Assembly (NCBI GenBank): GCA_934047225.1
Contig: OW203992.1
Location: 2,655,501-2,719,500, forward strand
DNA length: 64,000 nt
Direction of reading: 5' to 3'
Source of the DNA: Ypsolopha sequella
Taxonomy: Eukaryota; Arthropoda; Insecta; Lepidoptera; Ypsolophidae
The translations under genes were made by a program, and so were the position numbers. Below are positions 44,711 to 55,371 of the stretch, piece after piece (within the stretch, counting starts at the first letter, position 1; every line of letters starts with the position of its first letter). The notes under the pieces are model-generated. The model ran no database searches and was not told the DNA's origin. It saw nothing but the letters and a program-made list of their open reading frames with translations.

Positions 44711-45205
44711 TAATTACGATATATTATGATATATTCTACATTCCCAGAGAGAAGGTCACTCGGTATAATTACGATATATTATGATATATTCTACATTCCC
44801 AGAGAGAAGGTCACTCGGTATAATTACGATATATTATGATATATTCTACATTCCCAGAGAGAAGGTCACTCGGTATAATTACGATATATTATGATATATT
44901 CTACATTCTCAGAGAGAAGGTCACTCGGTATAATTACGATATATTATGATATATTCTACATTCTCAGAGAGAAGGTCACTCGGTATAATTACGATATATT
45001 ATGATATATTCTACATTCCCAGAGAGAAGGTCACTCGGTATAATTACGATATATTATGATATATTCTACATTCCCAGAGAGAAGGTCACTCGGTATAATT
45101 ACGATATATTATGATATATTCTACATTCCCAGAGAGAAGGTCACTCGGTATAATTACGATATATTATGATATATTCTACATTCTCAGAGAGAAGGTCACT
45201 CGGTA
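44711..45205. repeat. 9 x 55-bp minisatellite
   Basis: The unit begins TAATTACGATATATTATGAT and ends AAGGTCACTCGGTA, exactly 55 bp, nine copies. Copies 4, 5 and 9 have TTCTCAG and the rest TTCCCAG; otherwise they look identical. It holds an AT-rich half and a GAGAGAAGG half, with no reading through. Confidence 0.97.
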
Positions 45206-46208
45206 TAATAAATAACACGCGGGTAGCCACAACAAAGCGACAATGGCAGAGAGAACACACTCAGTTGCACTCACTAATTAACTGCGGGCCATTTCATGGA
45301 ATCATAATAATGATGTTGTGATAATGTAGATGCTTTCAAAATTAATGAACAGATAATGAGGTATTTTCCACTCTAATGAGCTGATATTTCACATTCAGTT
45401 CACAAATGTCGCAGTAAAACGATCTATGGTCAGTCCAATCATAGGTTACCGTGATGGAAAGCTCCGACCACTTACGATAAGCGACACTTCAAATCCTAGT
45501 TGGTACGGCGCTGGCGCACTGAGCGCACGTGAGTATGTAGTCTTCATAATTTGTAGGAATGGCCGCGCGGTCCAGGAGCCGTATTTTTTAATCGTTCGTT
45601 TTCAATTCACGTGCGAAAGTATATACCCATCTCACGTAGTATATCAGAACTTGTCATTTGCAAGATGAGACAGGTATATATTTTCGCACGTGAATAGAAA
45701 AAGAACAATTCAAAAAGACGGGCGCCTATTCTCGCAACATTTTTCACACGCTTTATGTGTCATACGACTTTGTTAGTCGCGTAATAAATGCCGTTTGATG
45801 ATAATACTACGAAGTCAAATTCCTTAAAAGATTATGTAAACACATGTTATGAATCCGAGCAAAAGGTTTTTATTTTAAAATCTTGTTACGTTTATGTACA
45901 AAGAGCTTCTCAAAATCATCCGCCTTTGGTCCTCGCAAATTGTCGCATGTGCCAGAATTGTTTTGCGCTGCTCCTCGAAATTGCGTAGGTGCCTCTGTCA
46001 AGCCCGCGTCACTCTGGTCTTCTAAAAAGGCCGTTTAGCATGAATCACATTATGATTCTGTTCTGAAAAAACTCTATTCTACTTTCAAATCATTTTATGA
46101 TTCACCCAAGTCGGCCTTTTTATTTAGATCCCCAGGTCGCCTCTACTGCCTCCTTAGATTACCTTAGCTTGTTACTGTCGCTTAGACGCTTCCACTAGAA
46201 ATTTAAAA
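45206..46208. other. no gene; two fold-backs
   Basis: 45590-45705 folds as TCAATTCACGTGCGAAAGTA against TATATTTTCGCACGTGAAT. 46024-46120 folds as AAAAGGCCG...TGAATCAC against GATTCACCCAAGTCGGCCTT. Nothing coding is recognised. Confidence 0.5.
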
Positions 46209-46462
46209 CATCGTCACGACATAAATCCTTGGGGGGTGTTAGAGGTGTTCCGAGTATGGACTATGAAATGCTAGTCACAGTCCACACTTGCACAAGCACG
46301 TTTCATCGACAATAGGGTGTTTAGCCCTATCGCCGTACTTACAAATATGGACCCATAGCTTAAAGTGACTTCTGAAGCATTCAGATCGTACACTACTGGA
46401 TTTGAGCCCGCGACCTCCCCTTTAAAGGTCAAGTACTCGAACCACAAGACCAGATAGGTGAT
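46209..46462 (-). mobile_element. tRNA-derived SINE (family A)
   Basis: On the minus strand, TCTGGTCTTGTGGTTCGAGT then CGCGGGCTCAAATCC give A and B boxes of a tRNA-like head. The body runs to the CACGACATAAATCC end shared with the other copies. Confidence 0.75.
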
Positions 46463-47918
46463 CAAATTGATTAACTATATAGCGATCGATTATATTATTA
46501 GGCCTTGTTAAGGCGCTACGGAAAAAAGTCTACACTCTTAGAACTTGCATATCTACTTCAGTAAATAATTTATTATTTTGATAAAATAGTATATTATTTT
46601 TGGAATCTTTTTCTAGGGACCTGTTAAAACAGAAACACGATTGGAGCGATTCGGCTCGATACAAATATTTATAGAAATGAGGTCTTTTTAGACACCAATT
46701 CTTCTGGTTTGACAACTTGGAAGTACATATGGACTGCAGTTAAATTTTATTAGATGGGTTTTTACGGTACCTAGGACCTGGCTTAACGAAATTTTGTTCA
46801 TTTATATTAATAAAAAACCGACTTTTTGCTACTTTTCCACGAATCCGTCCCTATCGCACTGAGAGTTTTTTCGCATATGGAGTAACAGGGACGCTAAAAC
46901 TTTTACATATCGCCTTAAGAAGGGCTGAATGTAGGGGAGGGCAACCGGGGCTATAGCCCCAGGGCCTTCACAACGGAGGGACCCACACAATTTCAAAGTA
47001 CTTTTTTTTAACCAAAACCGATTAATATGCAATAATATTCAATTCAATTCAAAATCCTTTGTTGCACACAAAAATAAAGGTATTATAAGTAACAATAGTC
47101 TGGACAAAATATGCAAACGGCGAAGAAAGAGATTTCTACCAGCAAACTTTGTGATAGAAGCGATTTAAATAAAGTGAGTATTAAAAATGTTTACACAAAG
47201 ACAAAAATTGTTTAAACCCATGAATTAAAAAATACATATTTAAATAACAGTCTACATAAGTTATTTAGTAATTTAGAAATATATTTAAAACTTAAATAAC
47301 AAAAAAGTAACTTAATTTGAAAACTAAATAATCCTAAAATAAAATAAAATAAAAGAAATAGCCCTAAAACGTTATACTAAATAAAACATTATCTTCAAAA
47401 GTTGATTGTAATATAAACATATCACTACTAGAGGTGCAAGTAGTGTTTGTGAACACACATTCACCTTCCGATCGGATGATTTGCGCTCGTGTATACACCA
47501 TTTTTAATGTCGTGTCTTTCTTTGTATTTCCATTGTTCAAATTGGTTGTCCGTCAACTTACATTGTATTAAACAACCGAACCGGATGCACACAAGGCGAT
47601 CGATGCTCAAACATTACAATACAATTTTAACCATGTCGTGAAAGAATACACAAAGCTTAGCATTGGAAAGATTGTGAGAAAATTTTATCTGACAGTGAGA
47701 TATTAATACCGAACTAACCAAAAAAATTTAAAAATTTAACCAAATGGAAAAAAAGTCGAATCAAAAATAAAATCAGAATTTCTCTTGAATTTCTTTATTT
47801 CATTTATTTATTTATAAAGCAATATAAGTTTTACAAAACCTGTATTGGCAGAATCTTTCTTGCGTGCCTTCAGATATTGCAAGGATAATATCAAATGAGG
47901 GACATACCTATTATATTT
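46463..47918. other. dispersed repeat copy 3; otherwise no gene
   Basis: 46805-46920 is the third copy of the 5700-5900 repeat (CCTATCGCACTGAGAGTTTT then TTCGC). 47036-47090 (AATTCAATTCAAAATCC and TTTGTTGC) may be a reverse non-LTR tail. No coding reading is supported. Confidence 0.45.
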
Positions 47919-47995
47919 TTTAATGCATGTGCTCGTAAAGGCCCACTTTTCATGCATCAAAACCGAATAGAAAGTCTATTATTTTGCCCTAGGGC

Positions 47996-48059
<64 letters not shown>

Positions 48060-48366
48060 ATATATATATATTTTAATTTATTTACGTGAAGTTAGCTCAC
48101 CTGCAACCTTTTCTGTGTACCATAAATGTTATAATTTTTTTTCTACTGTTTAACGGCTCTGGATACAGTCCTTTTGAGCCAATCATAATTTAAAGTTTAC
48201 AAGATTATGTTTGTTTTATTTCCTCACACTATGCATTGAAAAACGTAATATGATTCACGGGCGTAAGAGCAATAAATTACTCGGTTACGTTTAAAACACT
48301 CGCTACGCTCGTGTTTTAAATCTTCCTCGTAATTTATTCCTTTTCGCCCTTGTAGCATAAACTACT
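47919..48366. mobile_element. TIR MITE (TAGTAGTTTATGC family), copy 2, one end lost
   Basis: It matches the reverse complement of 30149-30625 from AATGCATGTGCTCGTAAAGG to the end CCCTTGTAGCATAAACTACT. The left terminal repeat is missing. A TA microsatellite has grown where copy 1 has a short AATAATAATAAAGCCC. Confidence 0.85.
47999..48071. repeat. (TA)n microsatellite
   Basis: About 27 TA units, interrupted by CC near 48057, then a further short run. It lies inside the MITE at 47919-48366. Confidence 0.95.
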
Positions 48367-49753
48367 ATAATAGTGTTTACTTAAAAACTAATGTTACTTA
48401 AAAATATATTAAATGGACATATTTATATGCTATACAGATATATATATATACATATATATTAAAGTGTTAGACTGTACACGATATAGTGCGTATTTGATTG
48501 TCCGTGTGCTATATTTGGTGAATTTTTGGTTTAGAATCTAAGGTAGTATTATTAGTATGTTATAATAATTATTACTGATTAGATATTATTTTACAGACTT
48601 TTTGGCCTGTTATTATTTTAAATAGATTATTATAATATAGGTTCGAAATATATTTCGACCAACCATTAGTAAATGCTAATAGACTGCCACCTATAAATAA
48701 ACTACATATTCTACCGATCATACTGAACCACTTTTCCCAACAAACATACCGCGTGAACCATTAGTTTAGTTTAACCATTATTTGAGTTTCAAACAACAAT
48801 GCGTGAACCCTAAAGTACCGAGATACGGGCATTTTTTGAGGCAGCGTCGCGTCGCCCGAAAAACAGCTGTTCACGCGCAGCGTTCTAAAACGGACCTTCC
48901 TCCTACGAGATAAAGTTTTTAAGACTGACCTGTACATCAGCCTAGAGCATGAACAACGCCAGACTTTCGAGGATTCGTTTGAAGAAATTTTGATTCTCTT
49001 GTACGGAAAAAAATATGTTTGGTTTATTGATATTTTATCTAGGGATTCTACTTATAAACAATGTACTAACAAAGGTATAAACAATGTTTATACCTTTGTC
49101 CAAAAAAAATGTTTTGTACCCTCTTTTTTTGGTTTTCGAAAGTTCATTTCAAGAACGCGGTTGAGAAATCAACTTTTTTTTTTATAAAATAGGTAATAGA
49201 AATATGAAGGGATTCTATGTAAACCCAATTTTTTTTTTCCTATAAAATATTTCAGTATTAGCTAAAAATACACCAATTTGTTGTTTCGCTGCATGATCAT
49301 TAAAAGACGCCAATGAGCCAACATATAATCGCCTCTATCAAAAGCAAATATGGTCTTTGACATTGGACTTGTTGTGCTGGACGGGTAATAAAAAAAGTTG
49401 CTAGGGTTAGCTATCCTCTTAAGATGTAGTTGAATATCTTTTTCTCTGAAAGTTTGCGCGGGTCTTTTTTTCCTTCAGAGAGTTGTTCAGTATGATCAGT
49501 AGCAAATATGATGCCAGCAAATTTACATACTCATAATTTTGAATACAAAAAGAAATTTACGTTTGCAATGGAGAGTACGAAAGCACAATACACCAAAACG
49601 ACTGGAAGCGTGAGTCGTAACGTACACGACGTATATAGGTACACAATATACAAACCTTGGCAATATTTATATTTTTACTTGACGTCTCAATCAAATTCTG
49701 GATCCGCCCCTGCTCGTGAACCGTGACAGTAAGCGCCATACTTGTGTCCACAG
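48367..49753. other. last part of the giant intron
   Basis: No gene. A near-perfect hairpin CAAAGGTATAAACAATGTTT then ATACCTTTG lies at 49069-49097. Pyrimidine runs precede the acceptor at 49752. Confidence 0.5.
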
Positions 49754-49917
49754 AAGCGTTGAAGCTGTACATAGACCGGCTGAGCGAGTGGGAGCGGACG
49801 GAGATCCGGAAGTACCCAGAGGTCTGGTTCATGGGTCTGGAGGCCAACAAGGTCAACGCACGCTCCAACCTCCCCAACAACTGTGGCTTCGATGACGAGA
49901 ACGGCAGCTATAACAAG
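49754..49917 (+). CDS. Dyrk: DYRK kinase, NAPA-region exon
   Basis: The acceptor is TGTCCACAG and the donor is AAG|GTGAGG. It encodes about 55 residues from EALKLYIDRL to ENGSYNK. The YPEVWFMG segment and the NNCGFDDENGSY segment correspond to the N-terminal autophosphorylation accessory region and the start of the DYRK homology box. This region of class II DYRKs is needed for the one-off tyrosine autophosphorylation. The usual Gly-Tyr-Asp-Asp of the box reads Gly-Phe-Asp-Asp here. The exon ends in phase 0 and continues with Q-I-H-D-H from the next exon. A short tRNA-derived SINE lies 80 bp downstream in the intron. Confidence 0.92.
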
Positions 49918-49997
49918 GTGAGGATATAGGATAACCAACCATGCTGTAGTTAGCGATCGGAGGCAAAATAATTTAGGGGCTACAATATAAATATATA

Positions 49998-50335
49998 TGA
50001 ATATATCGTCACGACATGAATCCCTGAGGGGATATCAGAGGTGTTCCGAGTGTGAAATGCAAGTCACAGTCGCCACTCAGTACACCTGCGTTTCACCGAC
50101 GATTATTACGTCCCAACGTGATGAGTGGGGAGCCTTATCGCCGTTCTTCGGGCACAAATACACGCTTTTTAGGGCATGCATGTTTCCTCTTGATCTTTCC
50201 TTCACCGTTCATCAAGTTTTAATAAGATCAAAGGCACATCAGTTCCGAAAAACTCATTGGTGCATGCCTGACCGAGGGTCGAACTCGTGTATCAAAATTT
50301 AGAGGTCAGCATTCTACCCTTGAGCTACGCTTGAT
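49998..50335 (-). mobile_element. tRNA-derived SINE (family A), full length
   Basis: The minus-strand head AGCGTAGCTCAAGGGTAGAA is A-box-like and GAGTTCGACCCTCGG is B-box-like. The body ends at CACGACATGAATCCCTGAGG. It is longer than the other copies because of about 90 bp between body and head. Confidence 0.75.
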
Positions 50336-50926
50336 AAAATAGTACAATAATTGTTGGTGGCCCTTACTATGTCTCTAGAATTGATTGGAATTTATAATGT
50401 TTGACGTACTATTTAATAGTAGTAAAGTGAAACACCTTGGAATCATTTATTGATGAGTGTCTTTCTTGGGGTCCATATAACTTGATGAGGTAGGTAAGCC
50501 GAAAAATGGTTGCCTCCGCATTCTCTCTAAAAAGACTCGGCATCGAAATTTCCTTCGATTATGTAAGCAAGTTTTCTGTGACCGAATTGGCTTCTTAAAT
50601 ATATCTAACTCCTCCACCCTAACACAGACGCTACTTTCTTTATTCGAACTAATTTTTCTTATTTTTTTAAAAACAATAAGTAGTTTTACGCACAAGGAAC
50701 TCACTTTGCAGCCTTTACAAAACTTTTTAAATCGTCTGTTTTTAACAATAGACATTAAAAAAAGGAAAAACTTAACACATTAAAAAAGAGAAAAAAGAAG
50801 CGAACGTTCTTGACTGTGATTGTTGAGTTTAGATAAAGAACTTAATGTTCGAGAAAAGAAAATATTTTTCCAGAATTGTACAGTACGGACGCCAGCAGCA
50901 TGACTTTAAAATGTTGTTTAAAAAAA
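50336..50926. other. no gene seen
   Basis: A 102-codon minus-strand reading (50447-50755) lacks any family motif. Confidence 0.4.
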
Positions 50927-51240
50927 CACTTGTACTTATCCACTTATTACGTACAACTTTATTATGCCCGACCGGTTTCGCTGTAAAGCATTTTCTAGGG
51001 CTTTTTACAGATCCTAACTAACAAATAAATAATATACACTACAATCATGTCTAAAATGACGTGCAATAAAAACGGTGCAATAAAAATGCATGCATTTTTA
51101 TTGCACGTCATTTTAGACATGATTGTAGTTTATATGATTTATTTGTTAGTTAGGATGTGTAAAAAGCCCTAGAAAATGCTTTACAGCGAAACCGGTCGGG
51201 CATAATAAAGTTGTACGTAATATTTGGATAAGTACAAGTG
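50927..51240. mobile_element. 314-bp near-perfect palindrome
   Basis: The arms run from CACTTGTACTTATCC to GGATAAGTACAAGTG, with TTTATTATGCCCGACCGGTT and TTTCTAGGGCTTTTTACA inside. The centre is AAAAATGCATGCATTTTT at about 51083. A 14-bp extra copy of GTGCAATAAAAACG sits in the left arm only. There is no coding content. Confidence 0.9.
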
Positions 51241-51349
51241 TTTTATAAACTCCACCAAGTGCCAACAATCACTAGCATCTACTATGACTTTAAAATGGTT
51301 TATAAATAGGGAGCTTAAACTGCAGGCGACTGTACATATTATAAGGTCT

Positions 51350-51604
51350 TTCAATTTAAATTGAAAGTAATTTAGGAGGTGATTCAGTTTCGTTAATACA
51401 TCACATTCCACTGCAAAGCACTTGTTTTTGCGCGAACTTTTTTTTCGCTTCTCAGTACAAAATGCTCCGATCAGCTGACTCAGTTTGTAAGGACAAGTGA
51501 AGAAAAAGTTCGCGCAGAAAAAAGTACTTTGCAGTGGAATGTAATGTATTAACGATACTGAATCACCTGTTAAATTACTTTCCATTTAAATTGAAAGACC
51601 TTAT
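51350..51604. mobile_element. palindromic MITE of 255 bp
   Basis: ATAAGGTCTTTCAATTTAAA ... CATTCCACTGCAAAGCACTT pairs with its complement AAGTACTTTGCAGTGGAATG ... GAAAGACCTTAT. The loop holds GATCAGCTGACTCAG. It lies about 110 bp from the previous palindrome. Confidence 0.85.
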
Positions 51605-51625
51605 ATAAGATAAATATGATAAATA

Positions 51626-51805
51626 AACTTCCAGTACTGCTTTACCGATGTCGCTTCCTTTCTAATCATTAACTTCCAGTACTGCTTTACCGATGTCGCT
51701 TCCTTTCTAATCATTAACTTCCAGTACTGCTTTACCGATGTCGCTTCCTTTCTAATCATTAACTTCCAGTACTGCTTTACCGATGTCGCTTCCTTTCTAA
51801 TCATT
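51626..51805. repeat. 4 x 45-bp tandem repeat
   Basis: The unit begins AACTTCCAGTACTGCTTTAC and ends TTTCTAATCATT. Four copies look identical. Because 45 is divisible by three, the minus strand carries an open reading of 15-residue repeats (KLMIRKEATSVKQYW), which I regard as chance. Confidence 0.96.
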
Positions 51806-53179
51806 AACATAAAGTCCAATGATATAGTCCTTATGGAAAGCCATGATATTATACTCACTTATCGTTGGTAAAGTTAACTTACTGAAATCAAGTCAAAACC
51901 TTTATTATTTTCGTATGAAGATATGTATGTAGCTTGGATAAATGTAAAGAGGAATGTCAAACAAGATCGTACTAAATGGAAATCTTCAGTCTAGCCTACA
52001 AAGTCTATCTCTGTAATACGATATCGGTCTGAATTTTCTTAAAACTTTAGAACATTTTATTTACTTAAAATCGGGATAACTGTTTTACATATTTTCCTGA
52101 ATACCCATTCAGTCAAAATGAAATAACAAAAATGAAATAAACGCCGTCTCAAGTATTTTTATTGAAATTCCTCTGACCTTCATAAAAGACTATCTACGTT
52201 GTAAGCAAAGCAGGAATGTCAATAACAAATCCACCCACACGCTAGCTCTATTCCAATAAGACCACGGTCTAGGCCCTTTAACTATATGGTCGTGTTGTGC
52301 AATTTTCACTAAGGATCGAGTGCCTGGATATAGATCCCTAGAGAAAGGTCAAGATGTCTGTCCAACTTCCTACGAGTACTTAGGTAACCTACAAAAAATA
52401 ATTCCAATATTGCTCGTAGGTTAGGGAGTAACCAACTCTCCTTTGCCTCCCGAGGCAATTTACTTGTGAAACTAAGCTGTACTTTATAGCAAAATACTAC
52501 TAGTCTGAAACACGTACTGAACTCAACCAAAATCGTATTACGGAATACTCTCTGCAGAGTAAAAGCATCTTAATTTTATTAAACTGGGTGTTCATTTGAT
52601 AACCGTTTTCCTACAAACAGAGTGTTCTTCCCATGAATATGGACAACTTTTACTATGGTGGCAAACAATAAATTGCGAAAAAAAATTGTTGTTCCACAGA
52701 AAAGTAATTGAACAAAATGTATGAAACAGTTGTTTTTTTTGGCGATTTAAGTGTTGTCCCCATAGTAAAAGATGCTCATATTAAAGGATAGAATACCTAA
52801 TTTTAAGGAAAATTTTTATTAATCTTAATATAAGGTTTATTTAGGATTTAGGTGAATTTACGCTGTAGTGTCGATATAATGCCACGGCTAATGACACGCG
52901 TGCTCGGTAGATACTCATAAATATACAGTAGATTCTATTAACGAAGAAAATTCAAAGGCCCAATTTTCTTCACTCTTATAGAAAAAGTTTGTAAAAGTGA
53001 AAAGGAGGTCAATGGCCATTTATCCGACAGTATGGTGTATTATGTTCTTTAACATATGTTTATGTAATATTTATGTTCTTTGTTTATTTCTGTTAGCCCT
53101 AAAACCATGAAATTCGCAAAACAACTACCCATTACACCTGCCTTTAAAACTAATAATCTCAATATCTCCACCTCCCCAG
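51806..53179. other. intron sequence, no gene
   Basis: AT-rich intron with a pyrimidine-rich end before the 53178-53179 AG. Confidence 0.5.
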
Positions 53180-53457
53180 CAAATCCACGACCACATAGCA
53201 TACCGCTACGAGATCCTCGAAGTCATCGGCAAAGGCTCCTTCGGCCAAGTGATCAGAGCTCTCGACCACCGCACGGGAACGCTAGTTGCTATCAAGATCA
53301 TACGTAACAAGAAGAGATTCCACCACCAAGCCCTAGTGGAAGTCAGGGTCTTAGACCATTTGAGGCTAAAGGACAAGGACCAAGCGCATAACGTCATCCA
53401 TATGCTGGACTACTTCTACTTTAGGAACCATTTATGCATCAGTTTTGAGCTTATGAG
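53180..53457 (+). CDS. Dyrk: DYRK kinase, N-lobe exon (DH box, P-loop, VAIK)
   Basis: The acceptor is CTCCCCAG and the donor is ATGAG|GTTGGT. The 92 codons plus 2 bases run from [11 protein letters not shown] through IGKGSFGQV (glycine loop), VAIKII (ATP-anchoring Lys), [16 protein letters not shown] (helix C, with the salt-bridge Glu) to [12 protein letters not shown], the hinge. [20 protein letters not shown] is the end of the DYRK homology box followed by the class signature of the kinase P-loop. Every N-lobe residue expected for an active kinase is present. A CDS-like reading also exists upstream of 53180 in the intron, but it lies before the acceptor and does not match the family. Confidence 0.95.
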
Positions 53458-53760
53458 GTTGGTTTTTGACATCCTTTTCTGATTCTTTATGTAGTCAAAA
53501 TTTGTGACGGTAAACTTTCCTGATGAAATACATCAAAGAAAGAGACCTTTATAATACTGCTATATTCTCCTATCAAGTTCATTAACAACCTATTGCATTT
53601 TTAATGGTATGGATTTGCCTTTATCTTAGGTATGCATCAAAGATTATTTTTGTATTTTCTATATGACCGTTTTCAATGCCAATAACCACCATACATGCTA
53701 AACTTTCGTGATTTTTGTGTCTACCAACTAATTTATTAAAATAAAATGTTAAAATTCCAG

Positions 53761-53899
53761 TATAAACCTGTACGAACTGATAAAGAAGAACAACTACCAG
53801 GGCTTCAGTCTGAGCCTCATCAGGAGGTTCGCCAGCTCCTTACTCCGGTGTCTCCGACTGCTGGAGGCAGAGAACATTATTCACTGTGATTTGAAACCT
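53761..53899 (+). CDS. Dyrk: DYRK kinase, C-lobe exon 1 (HCDLKP catalytic loop)
   Basis: The acceptor AAAATTCCAG and donor CCT|GTAAGT are both strong. The first base completes Ser from the preceding AG, giving [21 protein letters not shown], a hallmark DYRK segment after the hinge. The exon ends IIHCDLKP, where Asp is the catalytic base; Cys in place of Arg in the H-x-D motif is normal for DYRKs. The motif continues as ENILL in the next exon, so the catalytic loop is split by a 687-bp intron. It encodes 46 residues and ends in phase 0. Confidence 0.95.
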
Positions 53900-54187
53900 G
53901 TAAGTTTTTTCTTCAGTTTTACGTTGGTGTAACGGTATTATATCTTCTTTTTTTAAATGTCTTACATTAAAATGTGGTTCCTTAGAATACCCATTTTATC
54001 ATCTACTCCTGCACATTTGAACTAATCTCCAATAGTCTAACTAATAAGGTAATTTGAAAGTCTTCTATTAAAGCAAGTGCGGATTCAGAATTTCAATTGT
54101 GGGACTTGTTTCATGGTTTTCTGAAGGGCTTAGAGTTATATCTTGTGTAGGTAGATGTTGTCATCACATCCCATTATTTCTGTTAAA

Positions 54188-54240
54188 ACTAGGGGGTCAT
54201 GCTGAAGCTGTTCGGCTCTATGCTGAAGCTATTCGGCTCT
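54188..54240. repeat. 2 x 21-bp tandem repeat
   Basis: ATGCTGAAGCTGTTCGGCTC and ATGCTGAAGCTATTCGGCTC follow one another in the intron. Confidence 0.8.
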
Positions 54241-54565
54241 CCTTTTAGGAGCTGTCCTGGCTGAGCTGACTGACCGGGGGGAAGTGCAATATTCACGATT
54301 GCCGAGAATCAGTGCAGGACTCATCGAGCCCGCTACGAATTTAGAATTTAAAATTAGAGGGTCACCTCGCTTCGCTTCGCTCGTTTCACCAAATTTATTT
54401 ACATCGTCGTCACACCTATTAGTGAAAGATTTTCGATTTACATACTGTACGATCTGCCCAATTATCTACGCTCTGTCCACGACATATTCAAAGGACAGCG
54501 TAAAATAATTTAAGATACCCATGTAATCTGATCCTCTTCTTCCTGTTCCACCCAATATTTTCTAA

Positions 54566-54841
<276 letters not shown>

Positions 54842-54954
54842 TAAAGTTCGCTGACATACGGCTTCTCATGACGTCATGCCGTTACATGATGAGTCGCTTG
54901 GTGGCACAGTATGGTTTCGTCAGGCCAAAGCTCCACCAGCTTAAGGTGGTATTA

Positions 54955-55010
54955 ATTAATTATTAATTAATTAGTAATTAATCATCATCGTCGTCGTCGT
55001 CGTCGTCATT
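54955..55010. repeat. (TTAA/ATTA) run and (CGT)n microsatellite
   Basis: ATTAATTAATTATTAATTAA is followed by CATCATCGTCGTCGTCGTCG. Confidence 0.85.
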
Positions 55011-55142
55011 AATCCTCAAAGAAAAACTTACCTATAAGTAAATTAAACTGTAAAACATATAAACTAGCTGTATAAAAAAATCTCATATTGCTCTCTCCAC
55101 CTTGAAGGGCCACCTGTATAAATCATACCACATTATTTGTAC

Positions 55143-55215
55143 TAGCCGATCACTAGTATATTGCTCAATAGCTTTTGCCCGCAGCTTCGCCCGTGCTGAT
55201 ATTTGCTTGCGCTTT
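55143..55215 (-). mobile_element. Helitron-like tail fragment (reverse)
   Basis: The complement contains AGCACGGGCGAAGCTGCGGG then CAAAAGCTA, the hairpin-like end of lepidopteran Helitron-like repeats. A second such end is at 56485-56515. Confidence 0.45.
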
Positions 55216-55229
55216 TCAAAAATAACAAT

Positions 55230-55371
55230 TGTCAAAAGTGACAGACTTCAAAAGTGGAATAATTCAAAAATTACAGATGCCAAAAGTGATAGATGTCAAA
55301 AGCGACATATACCGAAAATGGCAGATGTTAAAAGCAACATATATCAATAGAGACGGTTGTCAAAAGTTTCC
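55230..55371. repeat. degenerate 16-18 bp tandem repeat
   Basis: About nine imperfect units of GTCAAAAGTGACAGAT type follow in series (TTCAAAAGTGGAATAA, GCCAAAAGTGATAGAT, GTCAAAAGCGACATAT, GTTAAAAGCAACATAT and others). All units keep the AAAAG core; the remainder drifts. Confidence 0.75.

Larger units (their letters stand above)
19869..49753 (+). other. Dyrk: giant intron of the DYRK gene
   Basis: The interval begins GTAATC and ends TGTCCACAG. It separates exons that join in phase 1 to give TPSEALKLY. It contains no recognisable host exon and is filled with transposable elements on both strands, including an antisense LTR element. The features inside it are listed separately. If undiscovered alternative exons exist inside, they are too short or diverged for me to see. 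Confidence 0.75.

Noticed and set aside
47895..48089. Protein with IYIYIY repeats
   Set aside because: Product of the TA microsatellite inside a MITE.
51601..51858. Repeat protein of 15-residue units
   Set aside because: Follows from a 45-bp tandem repeat whose length happens to be divisible by three; no start context or family.
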